Program-made: the position numbers and the translations under genes
The notes under the pieces: generated by a model
What the model saw: the letters and a program-made list of their open reading frames with translations, nothing else
Database searches by the model: none
Told to the model about the DNA's origin: nothing
Shown: piece by piece, positions 36,961 through 46,600 of the stretch
Layout: every line of letters starts with the position of its first letter
How positions within the stretch are numbered: position 1 is the first letter of the stretch
Source: Flammeovirga sp. OC4
Lineage (GTDB): Bacteria > Bacteroidota > Bacteroidia > Cytophagales > Flammeovirgaceae
Direction of reading: 5' to 3'
DNA: 64,000 nt
Assembly (NCBI RefSeq): GCF_000812565.1
Contig: NZ_JTAM01000043.1
Span: 22,603 to 86,602 of the forward strand

Positions 36961-39294
36961 TTAGTTTAGTTTACGTTGAAGGCTTCCTTTTAATTGTTCC
37001 GATTTAGAAACTGCTTTGATACTGATGTCTTTTTTCAAGCTATTGATTTTGATCAAAGCTGTTGCGATACCGGCATCCGTTGTGAGCGTTTCTGTATTCA
37101 TTAATTGAATATCCCCTTCTAGTGACACATTAATTTCTTCTTGGTGATCGTGTACCAAAGTACCGTTTTCATCCACCACTTTGATATAGGCAAAAACCAC
37201 ATCTTGGGAAGCTAAAGGCACTGCTCTATCTGCCAATACAATTGATAAATGATGTGCTTTTTCAGGTGTTTTCACCCAATCTTCTCTTACTTTTTTTCCT
37301 TTGATATACCCTTCCGCTCTTAGCGTTCCTTTCTTAAATTCTTCCAAGGCAAAAGTAAATGGAGGATGTGAAAGATTTGTTGATTTTTGGTCTTGATCTG
37401 GCTTTTGCTCACCAATCAATTGATCATTAAGATACAGTTTTACTTGCTCACAATTAGAATATACTTTCAGGGATAAAGGGGAGTTTTCATCCCAATAAGA
37501 AGCAATTTTTACCATGGCATCTTCTTTTTTAGAAGCGTCTTTTTGAGATTGATAAAAATAATAAGCGAATTTCTCAATCCTAAAAATGTCTGCGATCCCA
37601 GAAAATTCGATGTCCTTATGGTAGCCTCTATTGTAATCAAACATCACCCAATACCCGTCTCCAAAAGCAGTCGTTTGTAAGTTGTCGTTTAATGCTTCTT
37701 GAACATTGTAAGCCTGTTGTAATAATCGTTTTTCACCGTAGGCTCTCGCTTGTCGGCTTGACGTTTCATATCGTGTTTGTTTGTCTAATTGATGTTGATT
37801 TAGACCTGCATTTTTTGAGTAATATTCCCAATCACCATACTCAGAAACAAAGTAAGGTCCCTTCCAGTGCTCCTGATCGTCAGGATGTAAAATACGGTGT
37901 TGGCGTGCTTGGAAGAACACATCATACCCCTCGTTCATCCAACCTGCTGAGTATGATGTTCCAATTGGATATTCTTCCTTTACAATCGCACTTAATTTCT
38001 TTCTAAATTCCAACGGCATTTTTGTCTCATTCAAAGAAACTTCCCAAAGCAATACATTCGCATGGTTTCTATCTCTCCTGATTAAATCTCTTGCCGTTTG
38101 GAAAATCTGATTTCTAAAACCATCCGTTGGTTTGTAATATTGCCATCCTAAAATGGCATCAATTGTCAATAAACCCAATGAATCACAAGCATTCATAAAT
38201 GCTGTTGAATGTGGGTAATGCGACAAACGAATGACATCAAAACCGGCTTCTTTGATCAATTTTGCGTCACGGATTTCTGCTTGTTCAGACAATGCATAAC
38301 CCACAAAAGGATACTCTTGATGCCTGTTTGTTCCTCTCAAATATCTTTTCTGTCCATTGATATACAATTCAGTCCCTACAAACTCCACTTTCTTAATACC
38401 AATTGTCGTTCGCTGTTGATCCACCACTTTACCATCAACGGTCACTTCCGTCATCAATTGATATAAATTAGGTGAGTGCGTATCCCAAAGTTTTGGTTTC
38501 TTTACACTCAAATCTTGTGTAACTGTTTTTGTATTATTAGATGAAAGTTCAAAAGCTGAGCCTTGGAATTTCATCACTTTTTTATTTTTAAAGTAAAGCG
38601 TTTGCGACACTTTTACTTCCTGTACTTTGGAAGTCGTATTCTTTACTTCTGTCTTAATTTTTAATGACGCCTTATTCGCATTTACTTCAGGATAATTGAC
38701 GAAAATACCACCTCCAGCTACTTTCTCTTCCAACAGTGGAAACGTAATATGCACTGGATTTTTCTCGATCAACCACACATTTCTGTAAAGACCACCATAG
38801 GTATTGAAGTCTAATATTTTTAAGGGTTTCGGCCCCGTAATCTCACTATCTGTATTATCCAACTTCACCACAATCACATTTTCCTTTTGAGGAGCAACGT
38901 AATCTGTCATATCAACGACAAACGGCAAATAACCACCAAAATGTTTCTTGACATATTGCCCATTGACCCACACTTCAGCAATGTTCATCGCCCCTTCAAA
39001 CTCCACAAAAATTCTTTTCTCTGCAGGGTTCGACTGCACTTTAAATTTCTTTCTATACCATGAAATTCCCTGCCATTGATCATTCACTACCAAAGGCTCT
39101 AATCGTGTAGTATGTGGTAAGGTGACTTCCTCCCACTGACTATCATCAAAATCTATTTTATGAAGTTTATCTACATTAAGTGGGGCCTCCTCTCTTACAA
39201 ATTTCCAAGAACTATTAAAGTTCACTCTATCACTTCCAAGGGCTTGAAATGACAGTATAAGTAGTACAATATTTAATCCTATCAGCTTCAACAT
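36961..39294 (-). CDS. GH2 family beta-galactosidase-like enzyme (short form), first gene of the minus-strand run
   Basis: A secreted 777-residue GH2 enzyme (signal peptide about 1-20). Sugar-binding domain (GISWYRKKFKV, FGGYLPFVVDMTDYV), Ig domain, TIM barrel with LRGTNRHQEYPFVG, RLSHYPHS, acid/base candidate Glu423 in WEVSLNETKMP (altered from the usual GNE) and nucleophile candidate Glu485 in FVSEYGDWE. A terminal beta domain ends it. The acid/base strand differs enough from the other GH2 here to suggest another substrate. It opens the minus-strand run and is tightly coupled to GH110. In known galactan loci such enzymes take beta-linked galactose from non-reducing ends. The reaction is inferred. 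Confidence 0.87.
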   Translation of the reverse strand: MLKLIGLNIVLLILSFQALGSDRVNFNSSWKFVREEAPLNVDKLHKIDFDDSQWEEVTLPHTTRLEPLVVNDQWQGISWYRKKFKVQSNPAEKRIFVEFEGAMNIAEVWVNGQYVKKHFGGYLPFVVDMTDYVAPQKENVIVVKLDNTDSEITGPKPLKILDFNTYGGLYRNVWLIEKNPVHITFPLLEEKVAGGGIFVNYPEVNANKASLKIKTEVKNTTSKVQEVKVSQTLYFKNKKVMKFQGSAFELSSNNTKTVTQDLSVKKPKLWDTHSPNLYQLMTEVTVDGKVVDQQRTTIGIKKVEFVGTELYINGQKRYLRGTNRHQEYPFVGYALSEQAEIRDAKLIKEAGFDVIRLSHYPHSTAFMNACDSLGLLTIDAILGWQYYKPTDGFRNQIFQTARDLIRRDRNHANVLLWEVSLNETKMPLEFRKKLSAIVKEEYPIGTSYSAGWMNEGYDVFFQARQHRILHPDDQEHWKGPYFVSEYGDWEYYSKNAGLNQHQLDKQTRYETSSRQARAYGEKRLLQQAYNVQEALNDNLQTTAFGDGYWVMFDYNRGYHKDIEFSGIADIFRIEKFAYYFYQSQKDASKKEDAMVKIASYWDENSPLSLKVYSNCEQVKLYLNDQLIGEQKPDQDQKSTNLSHPPFTFALEEFKKGTLRAEGYIKGKKVREDWVKTPEKAHHLSIVLADRAVPLASQDVVFAYIKVVDENGTLVHDHQEEINVSLEGDIQLMNTETLTTDAGIATALIKINSLKKDISIKAVSKSEQLKGSLQRKLN

Positions 39295-39678
39295 TTTTAT
39301 CTCATTTCATTCAAAATATTCGATGTCACTACCCAAATATCAATGAATAATAAAAATTTGATGTTGTTCTCCGTACATGATCAGTCCTTTTACGTACGAC
39401 TTTTCTATCAGATACAGTACAACCTAGCTGACAGTATTAAAAATAAGGGTTTTACATAGATTCAGACCAATAATTAATCCTAAATGAAAAAGCTGAATTG
39501 ACTAAAACATACATATTAAAAACGCAAAACCACCCCTATTTTAGAGAAAAAAATGACCTTGTCAATGGTATTAAAAACCATGTTTCAAATGTTAAACGAT
39601 AGTGTCACTTGGAACTGATTATTGTCTCCTATCTTCGAAATGAAAGGAAATAATACAAAATCTAATTTTACGATTGAA
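39295..39678. other. Divergent intergenic region between GH2 and sulfatase genes
   Basis: No gene is seen. The region must hold divergent promoters, which I cannot place securely. A relic of the 26-nt hairpin of the MITE-like family (CAAATG ... CACTTG) lies near 39587-39612. Confidence 0.45.
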
Positions 39679-41040
39679 ATGAATATGATCAAACAACTTT
39701 TTTATATAGGACATTTCCTCCTATTTTTTCTATTAAATATTAGTACCTACGCCAAAGAACCGCCCAATATCATTTTACTTTTTGTAGATGATTGGGGGTG
39801 GATGGATGTTGGCTACCGCAATAATAAATATGTCACACCTAATATAAATCAGCTGAAGGAAGAAAGTATGGAGTTTACGAGAACGTATGTTTCCACTCCC
39901 ACTTGTAGTCCTAGTAGAGCATCGATTTTGACAGGAAAAGAAGCTGTTCGTATGCAAATGGTGAGACATATTGTACATTCTAATCCTGATGGATCGAATG
40001 ATGATAAATTCAGTTTTTGGAAAAAAGATCCTGTACAACGTCCATCCATTAATTACCTTCCCTTAGAAGAAGTGACTTATGCGGAAGCCTTAAAAGAATA
40101 CGGTTATTATAATGCTTTCTTTGGAAAATGGCACCTTGGTCATGCACCTTATCATCCCATTCATCAAGGGTTTGATGAGCAAAACGGAACAACCAACTGG
40201 GGACATCCGAAAAGCTATTACCCACCTTATTTTAAGTCGGGATTTGGTGAAATGAAAGAGGGGGAATTCTTAACGGATAACCTCACCAATCAAACCACTT
40301 CTTTTATTAAAGATTACGATAAGGAACAGCCTTTTATGATCTCGCTTTGGTACTATGGTGTGCATGGTCCACATGTAGGGAAAAAAGAGCACCTTGATCT
40401 ATACAAAGGTTTACCTAAAAGGGAACAACAATATGGGGCTATGGTCACTGCGGTTGATGAATCTGTTGGGCAGATCAGAGAGGCTTTAAAATTGAAAGGT
40501 TTGGATGAAAATACGATCATTATTCTGACTTCTGATCAGGGTGGATTTTTCTCTCAAGCTCCATTAAGTGGTGGTAAAATTGGCGGTAATACGTTGGGTG
40601 AAGGTGGTGCTAGAGTACCAATGTTGATCCATACGCCTGACCCTTCTAGCCACAAAAAAGAAATCGACACTCCGGTTTCTACGATTGATATCTTTCCTAC
40701 GTTAATGGAAATCGCCTCTCAAAAGAAATATAAAAATACTGGGATTCAAGGGGTCAGTTTGTGGTCTACTATCAACGGAAAAAAGAAAATAAAGGATAGA
40801 AACCTCTACTTTATGAGAAGCTATGAGGATCAATATGCTTCTGTTATTCAAAACGATTGGAAGATGGTGAAATACCATAGCGGGAAGAAAACTTTATTCA
40901 ATATCGCTTTGGATCAATCCGAGAAAAATGATCTGTATATGGTAGAAACAAAGGTGGCGAAGGAGTTGGAAGAAGCTTTATTGGATTGGGAAAATGAAGT
41001 GTATTCTACTTGGGAGAAGGTGGATCCGCCAGTCAATTAA
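39679..41040 (+). CDS. S1-family sulfatase
   Basis: A secreted sulfatase of 453 residues from the ATG at 39679 (MNMIKQLFYIGHFLLFFLL, signal peptide; the GAAATG context matches other starts here). Upstream in-frame ATGs would bury the signal peptide. FVDDWGWMDVG holds the metal-binding Asp pair, and C-S-P-S-R-A-S at 76-82 is the formylglycine site. FFGKWHLGHAPYHP and TSDQGGFF complete the active site. It ends in a standard short C-terminal domain (NAIxxLxYMVE-like), with no sorting domain, so it is probably periplasmic. It leads a two-sulfatase plus-strand group. The S1 subfamily and the sulfate position it removes are not decidable by eye. Confidence 0.9.
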   Translation: MNMIKQLFYIGHFLLFFLLNISTYAKEPPNIILLFVDDWGWMDVGYRNNKYVTPNINQLKEESMEFTRTYVSTPTCSPSRASILTGKEAVRMQMVRHIVHSNPDGSNDDKFSFWKKDPVQRPSINYLPLEEVTYAEALKEYGYYNAFFGKWHLGHAPYHPIHQGFDEQNGTTNWGHPKSYYPPYFKSGFGEMKEGEFLTDNLTNQTTSFIKDYDKEQPFMISLWYYGVHGPHVGKKEHLDLYKGLPKREQQYGAMVTAVDESVGQIREALKLKGLDENTIIILTSDQGGFFSQAPLSGGKIGGNTLGEGGARVPMLIHTPDPSSHKKEIDTPVSTIDIFPTLMEIASQKKYKNTGIQGVSLWSTINGKKKIKDRNLYFMRSYEDQYASVIQNDWKMVKYHSGKKTLFNIALDQSEKNDLYMVETKVAKELEEALLDWENEVYSTWEKVDPPVN

Positions 41041-41069
41041 AACCCGAACAAATACAAACGTTTTTGATA

Positions 41070-41235
41070 GAAGTCAGAGACTTCTAAAGATCTTTTAAGC
41101 ACAAGAGACGCTAGCGCTTAACTCTTGCGCTAGGGAGAAGTAGTGCACTGGCGCGAATGTTAAGCGTGAGCGTCATTCGTGCCCACGGATCATCAGAAAT
41201 CTCCTGATTTCTAAAAACCAGAAACATTTAATGAA
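41070..41235 (-). repeat. MITE-like element, copy 6 (rearranged, two hairpin units)
   Basis: It holds two 26-nt hairpins with different arms: CAAGAG/CTCTTG at 41102-41127 and CGAATG/CATTCG at 41154-41179, plus CAGAAATCTCCTGATTTC. The rest of the element is absent. A lone REPIN-like end (TTTTAACTATGGTGCA) follows at about 41255. Confidence 0.7.
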
Positions 41236-41296
41236 TTAAGATCGACTACTTATAATTTTAACTATGGTGCAAAAACCATAAAATCATCAATAAAAA

Positions 41297-42715
41297 ATGA
41301 AATACATTAATTATACTTTCATCTTGTTTATCTTTTTGTTTTCACAATGTGCAATGAATACAGCACAACAAGAGAAAAAACAAGTGAATATTCTATGGCT
41401 TTTCGGGGAAGACATTGACCCTTGGATGCCCGTGTACGGTGACTCAACTATCCAAACACCAAATATCGATTTCCTAGCTCAAAATGGTGTAACTTTTACC
41501 AATTGTTTTTCGATGTCTCCAGTATGTTCACCAGCTCGTTCGGGGATTTTTACAGGAGCGATGCCAACAACTATTGGTACTCATAACCATCGTGCAGGAC
41601 GAATGGTCAACAAACCACTACCGGAACATGTAAAAGTACTTCCTGAGCTTTTCAAAGCAAAAGGGTACCATACTTTTAGTGAAGGAAAAGATGACTTCAA
41701 CTGGTCTTATGATTGGAATGATTACTGGACGGGAAGTTATACTGAGAAAAAGCATTTTGGTAAAACAGGAACGGGAAGCTGGAACGATAGAAAAGAAGGG
41801 CAACCTTTCTTTGGGGTAATTGAGCTTTATGGTGGAAAGAATAAAAAGAAGCCGGAGCATTTAGTTGATCCTAAGGAGGTGAAAGTAATGCCTTACTACC
41901 CAGATATTCCATCTATCAGAAAGCAAATTGCAGATCATTATAACCAGATTAAAGTGACGGATAATGAAATTGGGGAGTTAATCAAGCAATTAAAAAAGGA
42001 TGGCTTGTATGAAAATACCATCATTATCTTCTTCTCTGATAACGGTTATAACCTCCTGCGTGACAAGCAATTTTTATATGATGCAGGACTTCATATGCCT
42101 ATGATTATTTCATCTCCAGGCAACCCTGATTTATTAAAACAAAGTGGTGTAAGAGAGGACCTGATGAGCTTACTTGATTTAACGGCTACAACTTTACATT
42201 TGGCGGATATTGAAGTACCCGAATACATGGAAAGTCAAAATGTTTTTGATAAAAATTATCATAGAGATTTTGTAATCGGAGCGAGAGACCGTTGTGATTT
42301 CACGATTGACCGTATTCGTTCGGTGAGAACTGAAAAATTCAAATACATCAAGAACTTTATGACTGACCGACCACTGATGCAATTGCAATACAGATCGCAT
42401 AAGAAAAGTACGATTGCAGTGATGGAAGCCTATAAAAACGGTGTAGAATTTAGCAATGATTGGCTTTCTGACACTCGCCCTGCTGAAGAGTTGTATGACC
42501 TTGAAAAAGATCCATATGAACTACATAATTTAGCATCTAACCCTGATTATCAAGAGCAGTTAATGCATCATAGAAAGACTTTAGAACAATGGATTGAAGA
42601 GACAGATGATAAAGGGCAATACCCTGAATCTCAAGAGCAGTTGAAAGCTGTTTTTGAACGTTACGGGGAGCGATGCATCAATCCTGAATTCGATTTTCTA
42701 AAAGAAACAAAGTAA
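41297..42715 (+). CDS. S1-family sulfatase, heparan-sulfatase-like type
   Basis: A 472-residue sulfatase. The N-terminal hydrophobic segment ends FLFSQCAMN, so it is either a signal peptide or an atypical lipoprotein anchor at Cys18. LWLFGEDIDPWM replaces the usual DD block, as in N-sulfoglucosamine/S1_8-like sulfatases. C-S-P-A-R-S-G at 77-83 is the formylglycine site, in the alanine variant of CxPxR. FFSDNGYNLLRDK and a C-terminal EELYDLEKDPYELHNLA block follow. S1 enzymes of this kind in algal loci attack galactan sulfate esters. It is separated from the first sulfatase by a repeat of 256 bases and has its own terminator. Confidence 0.87.
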   Translation: MKYINYTFILFIFLFSQCAMNTAQQEKKQVNILWLFGEDIDPWMPVYGDSTIQTPNIDFLAQNGVTFTNCFSMSPVCSPARSGIFTGAMPTTIGTHNHRAGRMVNKPLPEHVKVLPELFKAKGYHTFSEGKDDFNWSYDWNDYWTGSYTEKKHFGKTGTGSWNDRKEGQPFFGVIELYGGKNKKKPEHLVDPKEVKVMPYYPDIPSIRKQIADHYNQIKVTDNEIGELIKQLKKDGLYENTIIIFFSDNGYNLLRDKQFLYDAGLHMPMIISSPGNPDLLKQSGVREDLMSLLDLTATTLHLADIEVPEYMESQNVFDKNYHRDFVIGARDRCDFTIDRIRSVRTEKFKYIKNFMTDRPLMQLQYRSHKKSTIAVMEAYKNGVEFSNDWLSDTRPAEELYDLEKDPYELHNLASNPDYQEQLMHHRKTLEQWIEETDDKGQYPESQEQLKAVFERYGERCINPEFDFLKETK

Positions 42716-42735
42716 TAGTTAATATATAGATTTTT

Positions 42736-42770
42736 GAAGCCACTTCTGCTTTGCGGAGGTGGCTTTTTTG
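42736..42770 (+). terminator. Terminator of the second plus-strand sulfatase
   Basis: The stem AAGCCAC with GTGGCTT, extended by weaker pairs, is followed by six T. It directly abuts the REPIN-like repeat beginning at 42772. Confidence 0.85.
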
Positions 42771-42771
42771 T

Positions 42772-42922
42772 GTTTCGTGCACCACGACTAAAGTCATGGG
42801 CAGGTGATACTGACTCCACCAACACTAAAGTGTTGCCTCTGTATCTTTAACCTTCAAGACTTCAGTCTTGATAAGGTTACAGTATCACCTGCCCATAGTT
42901 TTAACTATGGTGCACGAAACAT
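42772..42922 (+). repeat. REPIN-like four-hairpin repeat, copy 3 (left flank of transposase)
   Basis: Four stems with two-base loops in a row: CACGACTaaAGTCATG, CAACACTaaAGTGTTG, CAAGACTtcAGTCTTG and CATAGTTttAACTATG. The outer halves, including GGGCAGGTGATAC and GTATCACCTGCCC, are inverted copies of each other. Confidence 0.9.
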
Positions 42923-43008
42923 AAAAACTAATTTTTGAAAAAGTCTCGTTTTCAAGTATATTCAATTACTAAGGAAACTATTCTCAATAATTAAAGCTAC
43001 GATTCAAT

Positions 43009-43443
43009 ATGTCTCACTCCAATAATAACTTATGGATTCATTTAGTTTGGTCTACAAAAGAAAAACGTCCTTTTTTTACTAAAGGTATTTTAGACAATAA
43101 GATATTACCACTGATAAAAGAGATTGCAATCAAAGAAGGTTATCAAATTGATGCTATAAATGGGTATAAGGATCATATTCATTGTCTATTATTACTTCCT
43201 AACTCCGTTTCACTATCTACACTCGTGAAACATTTGAAAGGTAAAAGTTCTTTCTTAATTAATGAAAGTGAATTCTTTAAGGATAAATTCCAATGGGGTA
43301 TTGGCTACTTTGCAGTTTCTGTGAGTCCTAGATTTATTAACTCTACTAGATCTTATATTAGTACTCAATGGGAGAAACATGAAAAGTTGAGTTTAGATGC
43401 TGAACTTGATTATTTTGAGTCGCTTACTACTGCTCTAACTTAA
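43009..43443 (+). CDS. REP-associated tyrosine transposase (RAYT), IS200/IS605 TnpA-like
   Basis: A 144-residue HUH-type single-strand transposase. The metal-binding HUH motif is His56-Ile-His58 in YKDHIHCLLLL. The catalytic tyrosine candidate is Tyr116 in SRSY-type context (TRSYISTQWEKH). LVWSTKEKRPFF near the start is typical of the family. Such enzymes cut and join single-stranded ends at short hairpins; RAYTs are single-copy domesticated relatives linked to REP/REPIN repeats. Here the gene is intact and flanked by two REPIN-like repeats, and has no tnpB or other cargo. It probably recognises the GTGCAC-adjacent hairpins. A small transposon still able to move is the alternative reading. 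Confidence 0.88.
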   Translation: MSHSNNNLWIHLVWSTKEKRPFFTKGILDNKILPLIKEIAIKEGYQIDAINGYKDHIHCLLLLPNSVSLSTLVKHLKGKSSFLINESEFFKDKFQWGIGYFAVSVSPRFINSTRSYISTQWEKHEKLSLDAELDYFESLTTALT

Positions 43444-43446
43444 AAT

Positions 43447-43596
43447 GTTTCGTGCACCACGACTAAAGTCATGGGCAGGTGATACTGACTCCACCAACAC
43501 TGAAGTGTTGACTCCGTATTTTTTAACCTTCAAGACTTCAATCTTGATAAGGTTACAGTATCACCTGCCCATAGTTTTAACTATGGTGCACGAAAC
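43447..43596 (+). repeat. REPIN-like four-hairpin repeat, copy 4 (right flank of transposase)
   Basis: Begins three bases after the transposase stop. Same orientation and nearly the same sequence as the left flank; hairpin two is CAACACTgaAGTGTTG and hairpin three has an A for G change (CAAGACTtcAATCTTG). Confidence 0.9.
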
Positions 43597-43624
43597 ATTT
43601 CAATTATGGGTCTGCGTAAAGTCA

Positions 43625-43665
43625 CAAAAAAACGGGTAGCAAAACCACTTGGTCTCACCACCCGT
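43625..43665 (-). terminator. Terminator of the giant sulfatase gene
   Basis: On the minus strand ACGGGT pairs with ACCCGT, with further pairing inside (GGTGGTGAGACC region), followed by seven T. It lies 25 bases after the stop codon at 43690. Confidence 0.8.
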
Positions 43666-43689
43666 CCTATTATTTACTCTATTCTAATA

Positions 43690-46600
43690 TTATTTCACTT
43701 GTACTTTTGTTGTGTATTGACTTCCGTTTTTGGTGGTCATCTTGAATAGATATAATCCACTAGTCCACCCTTCAACTGGGATTTTGATTGAAGCTGTAGT
43801 TTTGTCAATAGATTGGATCAATTGTCCTGTTACTGTCACGATCGTTACATTAACGACCTCATCAGAGACTACATTTACTTCAGAAGAAGCAGGGTTTGGA
43901 TATACCTTGATATCTGTACCTTCTAAAGAAATGTTTGTTGGATCTGCTTCTGTGATTGTGATCAAATCTTGTTGAGATGAAGTATCAGAACCATTTTCAT
44001 TGCTTACTGTCAAGGCTACCGTGTAGATACCTACAGCTGCATACGTATGCGTTGGGTTTTGAACATCAGAAGTAGTACCATCACCAAAATCCCACGACCA
44101 TGAAGTCGCATCCGTTGAAACATCTGTAAATGTGATTTCTTCATTTACTTTTGCCTCGGTCACACTTGCATTAAATGAGGCTACCGGCATGTTGATTACA
44201 TTCTCTGGATTCACCACAATATCTAATGTTTTTGTATCAGATGCTTCACCATTCATTACTGTCAAGGTCACTGTAAATGTACCTTCAGAAGTGTATGTAT
44301 GTGATGGGTTTTGCTCATTAGAAGTGGTTTGATCACCAAAATCCCATGACCATGAAGTCGCATCAGTGGAGACATCTGTAAATACAATCGCTTCTCCCAA
44401 AATAATTTCTGTTTTCGACGCCGTGAAATCAGCTACTGGTAATACAGAAACCACTTCTTCAGTAACAGTGATATAATCATTTTTTACTTCCTCATCCTGT
44501 CCATCTGCATTTGTTACAGTTAAAGTCACCGTGTAAGTACCTGCTGTAGTATAGGCATGGGTTGGATTCTGTTCATCAGAAGTAGTTTGATCACCAAAAT
44601 CCCATGACCATGAAGTCGCATCAGTGGAGGCATCCGTAAACGTTACTGTTTCGTTTTCTTCCACTGCTGTTTTATCCGCTGAGAATGCAGCTACAGGAAG
44701 CACTGGCTGAGGGTTGACAGTGATTGTCATTTCTTTCTCAGCTGACGAAGAAGCATTAGATGCTGTAAGTGTTACAGTATAAGTTCCTGCTGCTGTATAT
44801 GTATGTGCTGGATTTTGTACATCAGAAGTAGTTTGATCGCCGAAATCCCAAGCCCAAGCAGTAGGTGCACCTTCAGAGGTATCAGTAAACTGAATTTCAG
44901 TACCCAATGTCACTTCCATCGATGATGCGGTGAAGTTCGCTTGTACTTCTGGTTCATCAACATGCTCTGTCAATAACACGATATCATCAATATCCAACGT
45001 ACCGTACCAGTTTCTGGCCATGGCTATGGTTGCATTAAAGTCTTCAGTAGCTTCAAAAGCAAGCGTATGTGTGTACCAATCCGAAGTTGTTCCGTCTTTG
45101 TATTGATCACCCCTGGCTCTTGGAGCATTGGATTCAACATCCATGATTAATGGGAAGTGAATAGCTACACCTCTTGTTCTTACAGATAAAATATACTTTT
45201 TACCCGCTTTGAATTCAATCACGGTATTTGTTCTAATCTGACCATTTGCCGATGCTGAAGCACCACCATCTCCGTATTGCATATATTGATTGCCTTCCTC
45301 TTCCAATACAGTCAACGTTCTCGGTAGGTCAGGTTGTTGGAAAGCCACATAATGGAATTTACGTGCATCCGTTCTTTCCTCTTCTAATAAAGCGGCGTTT
45401 ACATCATATTCGGAGAAGTTATTGTTGTATACCACATCATAAGTTACAGCTGAAACTTCTACCGATTGAGTCGATGTTGCTTCTTTTTTATCATTAGCGA
45501 TTTTCAATGAAACTTGATAAGTTCCTCCTTCAGCATAAGTATGTACAGGGTTTTGTTCGTTTGATGTAACACCGTCTCCAAAATCCCATAACCATGAAGT
45601 GACCTCACCTGCTGATGTATCCATGAATTTAATAGTCTTTGGATCATCAAAGCTTACTACATTATAAACAAAAGTAGCTTCCAACTCAGGCACTGCTACT
45701 ACAGTAATGTAGTTTTCTTTTACTAGCTCATCTTCACCATCCTCATTGGTTACTTTTAGTTTGACTGTAAATTGTCCCACTGAAGCATAAGTGTGAGATG
45801 GATGCTGTTCATTGGAAGTTGTACCGTCTCCAAAATCCCATGCCCAAGATGTAATCGTCGTTGTAGATTCATCTGTAAACTGTACTGCTGTTCCTTCATC
45901 TACTTGCGTAGCATTAGCTGAAAATTCTGCAGTTGGTAAGATACCTACAGTAATGTAATCTTCTTTAATTAGCTCATCTTCTCCAGTATCGTTGGTTACT
46001 TTTAATGATACTGTATATACACCGGCTGTTTGATAAGTGTAGAATGGATTTTGATCTACTGAAGTTCCTCCATCACCAAAATTCCATAACCAAGCCGTTG
46101 GTAAGTGTGCTGATTCATCTTTAAAGCTTACTGTTAGTGGCTTGTCACCTGTTACTCTATTGACCGTAAACATCGCATCAGGAGCAAATAGTTTTCTTAC
46201 TAAAGTTTCCGTTACGCTAGTGTTTTCGGTTCCAATTGTTTTGGTATTGGATATCTCATCAAAACCCTCTACCTCTACAGAATAGTTAATAATGTCTGAT
46301 TCGCTCAATCCCATAAACACAACCGCACCTCTTACGTCAGTGGTAAATGTTTCGGCATTGTCAGTATTTGTTACCACTACACCGGGCATTGGTTTTCCGC
46401 TTTCATCTTTTAGTAAAATCGTAAAGCTATACGTTTCAGGAACGAAAGTTTTCAACATTACATTCACTGCAACATCAGCATTATATACTGAGAATTGTCC
46501 TTCTTTTATATTAAAACCATCTTTCTCAATTGTATAAGCTTTGCCTTCAATATTAGAAGACATCAATGATACATTACCATCTGCATCTGTAGTTTGATCA

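Larger units (their letters stand above)
42772..43596 (+). mobile_element. RAYT/IS200-like unit: transposase gene between two REPIN-like repeats
   Basis: Two nearly identical 150-bp four-hairpin repeats in the same orientation flank one HUH-transposase gene. Each repeat ends in perfect inverted GTTTCGTGCACC and GGTGCACGAAAC. The whole unit is about 825 bp and sits between convergent sulfatase genes. The same repeat without a transposase is found at 32133, 34767 and, reduced, at 27688, as expected for non-autonomous copies served by this gene. Confidence 0.8.

Noticed and set aside
41297..42715. Lipoprotein anchor at Cys18 of the sulfatase
   Set aside because: The residues before the cysteine (FSQ) are a poor lipobox, so I kept it only as a possibility.
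42772..43596. CRISPR array
   Set aside because: The repeats are palindromic, 150 bp long and flank a transposase; there are no regular spacers or cas genes.
43730..46537. Several plus-strand open frames opposite the giant sulfatase
   Set aside because: They mirror the repetitive PKD and module coding sequence in the antisense frame.
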